Positions 6,148-9,755 of a stretch of 9,755 bases of DNA are shown here, in pieces. The stretch is taken from assembly GCA_028696495.1 (NCBI GenBank), contig JAQVGY010000027.1:1-9755 (forward strand). Direction: 5' to 3'. The stretch is from Atribacterota bacterium (GTDB lineage Bacteria > Atribacterota > Phoenicimicrobiia > Phoenicimicrobiales > Stramentimicrobiaceae). The notes under the pieces are model-generated. The model was not told the DNA's origin and did not search any database. It was given only the letters and a program-made list of their open reading frames with translations. The number at the start of each line of letters is the position of its first letter. Position 1 is the stretch's first letter. Both the position numbers and the translations under genes were made by a program.

Positions 6148-6540
6148 ATGTTAAAAACAATCCCGGTTAATACCAATAACCGAACTGAAATGCTGGATAT
6201 CACCGCTGAAATAGAGCGGGTAGTGCAGGAGAGTAATCAAAAAGAGGGACTCTGTGTTATTTTTGTACCACATACCACAGCTGCCATAACCATTAATGAA
6301 AATGCTGACCCTGATGTACTGACAGATATATTACAGGAGTTAGAGACAGTTATTCCCTTTGAGGATAATTATCGTCACCTGGAAGGCAATTCAGCAGCAC
6401 ATATTAAATCGAGTCTGATTGGTTCCTCAATCTCAGTAATCATAGAAGATGGTAAATTGAAATTAGGTACCTGGCAGGGAATAGTCTTTTGTGAATTTGA
6501 CGGACCTCGAACTCGCGATGTGTGGATAAAAATAATATAA
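6148..6540 (+). CDS. yjbQ: YjbQ family protein (UPF0047; secondary thiamine-phosphate synthase-like)
   Basis: This complete 130-residue single-domain cytoplasmic protein has the three conserved blocks of the YjbQ/UPF0047 family: VPHTTAAITINENADPDV (40-57, with H42, N50, E51 and D54), YRHLEGNSAAHIKSSLIGSS (75-94, with H77 and H85) and LGTWQGIVFCEFDGPRTR (106-123). Members form compact trimers with a conserved polar pocket. Low-level thiamine-phosphate synthase activity has been reported for some of them, which gave the family its name, but the physiological role is unsettled. AAGGAG (6135-6140) lies seven bases before the ATG. The gene stands 93 nt before recD2 with a possible separate recD2 promoter between, so an operon is not certain. 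No thiamine gene is nearby, so context adds nothing to the function. Confidence 0.95.
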   Translation: MLKTIPVNTNNRTEMLDITAEIERVVQESNQKEGLCVIFVPHTTAAITINENADPDVLTDILQELETVIPFEDNYRHLEGNSAAHIKSSLIGSSISVIIEDGKLKLGTWQGIVFCEFDGPRTRDVWIKII

Positions 6541-6549
6541 TGTCCTGAT

Positions 6550-6578
6550 TTGAAATAAAATTTTTAAAACTATTTAAT
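6550..6578 (+). promoter_or_regulatory. Possible recD2-apgM promoter
   Basis: TTGAAA (6550-6555), a 17-bp spacer and TTTAAT (6573-6578) each match consensus at five of six bases. It sits in the 93-nt gap between yjbQ and recD2 and would leave a leader of about 50 nt. The AT-rich context raises the chance of a false hit. Confidence 0.4.
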
Positions 6579-6619
6579 TTATCATTTTAAAATAATTCAT
6601 AGCTCTAAAAAAGACAGAT

Positions 6620-6625
6620 AAGGGG
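6620..6625 (+). promoter_or_regulatory. Ribosome binding site supporting a TTG start for recD2
   Basis: AAGGGG ends eight bases before the TTG at 6634. The next in-frame ATG, at residue 19, has no Shine-Dalgarno sequence before it and would cut into the first beta strand of the N-terminal domain (ILIKGTIKKLVY), so TTG is the better start. Confidence 0.7.
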
Positions 6626-6633
6626 TATCAGTA

Positions 6634-8817
6634 TTGGCGGAAGAATCCATCCTGATTAAAGGAACCATAAAAAAGTTGGTTTATCATATGGAAGAAGATG
6701 GTTTTGTGATTGCCCGTATTGATATGCAGGAACCGGAACAGAAAGAAATGGTGGTAGTGGGGAAGATGGCTACGGTTACTGTAGGAGAAACCTATCAATT
6801 CGAGGGGAAGTGGAATGTGGACCCCCGCTATGGGTTACAGTTTAATTTCGAAGACTATCAAATCATTTTACCAACAACCTTAGATGGTGTACGCCGTTAT
6901 CTTGGCTCAGGGCTTATCAAAGGGGTTGGACCGGTAACAGCCGGCAGGATAGTAGACCACTTTGGAGAGAAAACACTGGATATAATTGAAAAAACCCCTG
7001 AGAGACTAAACGAGGTAGAAGGAATAGCACAGAAGAGAATAGAAATAATTAAAAAGTCCTGGCAGGAACAGAAAGAAATTAAGAGAGTGATGCTTTTTCT
7101 ACAATCCTATCAGGTTACTACCGGATATGCTGTAAAGATATTCAAACAATATGGAAGCAGGGCAATCGAAAAATTAAAAGAGAATCCCTATTGTATGATA
7201 GATGATATCTTTGGTATTGGTTTTAAGATTGCCGATAAGATCGCTCAAAACTTAGGGATTGGTAATGATTCCCCGGCTCGAATAGGTGCCGGAATTAAAT
7301 ATTGTTTAAATGAAAGTGCTAACCATGGTCATTGTTTTATTTATCTGGATGATTTATTACCTATGACAGCTGAATTACTGGGGACTGCCGAAGAATTGGT
7401 TGAGAAGGAATGCACAGTCTTACAACGCAAAAAAGAGATTATAATTCAGAATAAACAGGTCTGGTTACCACTATATTTTAATGCAGAACAAGAGATAGGT
7501 GAGAAGATTGTCAGAATAATTCGTTTTCCCCAGCAATTGCTTCAGATAAATATTGACCAGAAGATAGGAGAGCTGGAAGAAAAATATAAGATTAATTTTG
7601 CCGCTGAACAAAAACAGGCTATGAAAGAAGTTTTACTAAATCGTGTTCTAATCCTCACAGGTGGTCCCGGTACCGGAAAAACCACCACCACTATTGGTTT
7701 AATCGAATTATTTGAAGAGCTTGGTATGAAAATTGTTTTAGCTGCTCCCACCGGAAGGGCAGCAAAGAAATTGAGCGAGGCTACCCGCAGGTTTGCCAGG
7801 ACCATTCATCGCCTGCTGGTATACAATCCCAGAGAAAAATGCTTTACCAAAAATGAACAGAATCCTATCAGGGCAGATGTCGTTATTTTGGATGAAGTCT
7901 CCATGATAGATGTTATTTTAATGCAATCTCTTTTAAAGGCGATAACAGAAAATACCTTTTTAGTTCTGATTGGGGATATTGACCAGCTTCCCTCAGTCGG
8001 TCCCGGTAATTTGTTGAAAGACTTGATTGACTCAGAAGTCATACCTGTAGTACGTCTGACTCATATTTTCAGACAAAAGGCAAAAAGTCTGATTATTTTA
8101 AATGCCCATCGGGTCAATCAGGGTAAATACCCGATTCTGAATGTTAAGCAGAACAAAGATTTTTTCTTTTTAAAAGAGGAGGACCCGGAAAGGGCTGCAC
8201 AAAAAATTATCCAGCTCTGCACCTACCGATTGCCTCGTAGTTATGGTTATGACCCCATGCATGATATACAGGTCTTGACTCCCATGTATAAGGGTGCTGT
8301 TGGTGCAGACCAGTTAAACAATTTATTGAGAAATGCTCTCAATTCTGATGAGAAAAGTGTAAAATATGGTCATCAAGTATATAAAATAAATGATAAGGTG
8401 ATGCAGATACGCAATAATTACGATAAAGAAGTCTTTAACGGAGATATAGGCAATATCAAAGATATCGACCACGAAGAACAGACAGTGAAGGTACTCTTCT
8501 ATCGCAGGGTAGTAGAATATGAGTTCTCCGAACTCAATGAATTGGTACTGGCTTATGCTATTACCGTGCATAAAAGTCAGGGGAGTGAATATCCCGCAGT
8601 TGTTATGCCACTATTAACACAGCATTATCTTTTATTGCAGCGTAATTTATTGTATACAGCAATTACCAGAGCCAGGAGACTGGTAGTTATAGTGGGCACC
8701 AGTAAGGCGCTATGGATTGCCATAAAAAATGACAAAACAGTTCAGAGGAATACCTTTCTAAAAGAAAGGTTGCAGGATATGATGCACTCCGAGAATAATA
8801 AATCTCTTGTTGAATGA
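6634..8817 (+). CDS. recD2: RecD2-type ATP-dependent DNA helicase (SF1B, 5'-3')
   Basis: The protein has 727 residues, full length for RecD2/YrrC. Family members unwind DNA 5'-3' without RecB or RecC and act in repair and replication-fork maintenance. The N-terminal OB-like domain spans about 1-80 (ILIKGTIKKLVY... GETYQFEGKW). Helix-hairpin-helix elements follow: GSGLIKGVGPVTAGRI (91-106) and DIFGIGFKIADKIA (191-204). The helicase core contains Q326 of the Q motif, Walker A GGPGTGKT (343-350), motif Ia APTGRAAK (371-378), Walker B LDEVSMID (419-426), motif III GDIDQLPSVGPGNLL (447-461), motif IV LTHIFRQ (475-481, R480), motif V TVHKSQGSEYP (644-654) and motif VI LYTAITRARR (673-682). The SH3-like insertion is recognisable around 580-640 (YKINDKVMQIRNNYDKEVFNGDIG). 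All catalytic residues are intact. The start is TTG. Only 9 nt separate it from apgM, so the two are likely co-transcribed. Confidence 0.96.
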   Translation: MAEESILIKGTIKKLVYHMEEDGFVIARIDMQEPEQKEMVVVGKMATVTVGETYQFEGKWNVDPRYGLQFNFEDYQIILPTTLDGVRRYLGSGLIKGVGPVTAGRIVDHFGEKTLDIIEKTPERLNEVEGIAQKRIEIIKKSWQEQKEIKRVMLFLQSYQVTTGYAVKIFKQYGSRAIEKLKENPYCMIDDIFGIGFKIADKIAQNLGIGNDSPARIGAGIKYCLNESANHGHCFIYLDDLLPMTAELLGTAEELVEKECTVLQRKKEIIIQNKQVWLPLYFNAEQEIGEKIVRIIRFPQQLLQINIDQKIGELEEKYKINFAAEQKQAMKEVLLNRVLILTGGPGTGKTTTTIGLIELFEELGMKIVLAAPTGRAAKKLSEATRRFARTIHRLLVYNPREKCFTKNEQNPIRADVVILDEVSMIDVILMQSLLKAITENTFLVLIGDIDQLPSVGPGNLLKDLIDSEVIPVVRLTHIFRQKAKSLIILNAHRVNQGKYPILNVKQNKDFFFLKEEDPERAAQKIIQLCTYRLPRSYGYDPMHDIQVLTPMYKGAVGADQLNNLLRNALNSDEKSVKYGHQVYKINDKVMQIRNNYDKEVFNGDIGNIKDIDHEEQTVKVLFYRRVVEYEFSELNELVLAYAITVHKSQGSEYPAVVMPLLTQHYLLLQRNLLYTAITRARRLVVIVGTSKALWIAIKNDKTVQRNTFLKERLQDMMHSENNKSLVE

Positions 8818-8826
8818 AAGGAGATA

Positions 8827-9755
8827 ATGATTTTGATAACCGAGAATATTTTAAAAGAGTTATCAGTAAAAACAGATTCCAGGATTGTTCTTTTGGTAAT
8901 GGATGGCTTAGGAGACCTTCCCAACAAAGAGGGGAAAACCGTGCTGGAGCAGGCGAAAATACCAAACCTTGATAGGTTGGCAGCCCGGTCAATATGTGGT
9001 TTGACTGACCCTATTTCACGGGGTATCACTCCTGGCAGCGGACCGGCACATCTGTCCTTGTTTGGCTATGACCCCATAAAGTATCAGATTGGCAGAGGTG
9101 TCTTAGAAGCACTGGGGATAGATATAGAGTTGACCTGTGATGACCTTGCCTGCCGTGGGAATTTTGCCACTATTGATGAGAAGGGAATAATTACTGACCG
9201 CAGAGCCGGCCGTATTTCCACAGAAAAAAACCAGGAGTTATGCTCCCTGTTACAGAGCGAGATAACAGAAATTGATGGGGTGAAAGTCATAATCAAACCT
9301 GGTAAAGAACATCGTTTTGTGGTGGTCTTCAGAGGGAAGGGATTGGAAGATGGAATTTCCGATGCCGACCCGCAGCTTAACGGTAAAAAAATTAAATATG
9401 CCGAAGCCCTAAGAGAGGAGAGCAGGTGGAGTGTAAAGATAATTAATAGTTTTATAGACAGATGCATGGAAGTTTTAAAGGGGCATCATCCGGCAAATGC
9501 CATTCTTTTAAGGGGAATAGCCAAACATCCCGAACTTCCTTCCATGGGTGAGCTTTATAAACTAAATCCTGCTGCTATTGCTGCTTATCCTATGTATCGC
9601 GGCTTAGCCAGATTGGTCGGTATGAGTATCCTGAATACCGGTGAGGCAATTGGCGATGAGTTTAACACTTTAAAAGAAAATTATCATAAATATGATTTTT
9701 TCTACCTCCATATTAAAAAGACTGACAGTTATGGAGAAGATGGAAACTTTGAGGC
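8827..9755 (+). CDS. apgM: Archaeal-type 2,3-bisphosphoglycerate-independent phosphoglycerate mutase (3'-truncated)
   Basis: The frame runs off the window end, with 309 residues visible out of roughly 400 usual for the family. The enzyme interconverts 3- and 2-phosphoglycerate in glycolysis and gluconeogenesis with two metal ions and a phosphoserine intermediate. It belongs to the alkaline-phosphatase superfamily. Visible landmarks are VMDGLGD (24-30, metal ligand D26), GITPGSGPAHLSLFGYDP (66-83, nucleophile S71), GRGVLEALG (89-97), CRGNFATIDEKGIITDRRAG (109-128), SDADP (178-182), and near the cut HIKKTDSYGEDGNFE (295-309), with the metal-binding D300/D305 region. This is the ApgM (COG3635) type rather than GpmI. 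GGAG (8820-8823) is only 3 nt from the ATG; a TTG at 8833 would sit at a more usual distance, so the start could be two codons later. It follows recD2 closely. Confidence 0.95.
   Translation, partial: MILITENILKELSVKTDSRIVLLVMDGLGDLPNKEGKTVLEQAKIPNLDRLAARSICGLTDPISRGITPGSGPAHLSLFGYDPIKYQIGRGVLEALGIDIELTCDDLACRGNFATIDEKGIITDRRAGRISTEKNQELCSLLQSEITEIDGVKVIIKPGKEHRFVVVFRGKGLEDGISDADPQLNGKKIKYAEALREESRWSVKIINSFIDRCMEVLKGHHPANAILLRGIAKHPELPSMGELYKLNPAAIAAYPMYRGLARLVGMSILNTGEAIGDEFNTLKENYHKYDFFYLHIKKTDSYGEDGNFE

Noticed and set aside
9084..9467. 127-codon minus-strand ORF
   Set aside because: It is fully antisense to the apgM frame, whose conserved motifs run through this stretch.
1..9755. CRISPR array, insertion sequence, phage genes, toxin-antitoxin pair, tRNA or rRNA
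   Set aside because: No regular repeat-spacer array, transposase, integrase, small paired ORFs or RNA gene fold was seen anywhere in the window.

Overview
The window is an AT-rich bacterial chromosome segment with ordinary gene density. It carries eight recognisable protein genes and no RNA gene, mobile element, CRISPR array or phage gene that I can see. Strong AGGAGG-type ribosome binding sites, a queH-type epoxyqueuosine reductase, a RecD2-type helicase and an archaeal-type (ApgM) phosphoglycerate mutase suggest an anaerobic, possibly thermophilic bacterium from a Clostridia-like or Atribacterota/Thermotogota-like lineage. That placement is inference from gene content and base composition only.

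Region by region: (a) 1-827 (+) is the 3' part of a patatin-like phospholipase gene whose start lies outside the window. (b) 865-4128 (+) is a three-gene operon behind a good sigma-70-type promoter: an exported, C-terminally anchored NEW3-type beta-sandwich protein, an ABC ATPase and an ABC-2-type permease. The genes are separated by 12 nt and 1 nt. Together they look like a membrane ABC transporter with a surface-exposed accessory protein; the substrate cannot be read from the sequence. (c) 4206-4249 is a perfect 44-bp palindrome between the converging operon and queH, probably a bidirectional terminator, and it contains the queH stop codon. (d) 4243-5777 (-) holds queH (last step of queuosine synthesis) and a secreted TPR-like helical-repeat protein with its own strong promoter. 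A long hairpin lies between them. (e) 5778-6147 is a 370-nt, very AT-rich divergent intergenic region. (f) 6148-9755 (+) holds yjbQ, recD2 (TTG start) and a 3'-truncated apgM. recD2 and apgM are 9 nt apart and probably co-transcribed, although their functions (DNA repair and glycolysis) are unrelated.

I looked for an undescribed system and did not find convincing evidence of one. The least explained items are the NEW3/ABC operon, the hairpin at 4969-5015 whose T-tract points against both flanking genes, and the repeats in the control regions of queH and yjbQ.
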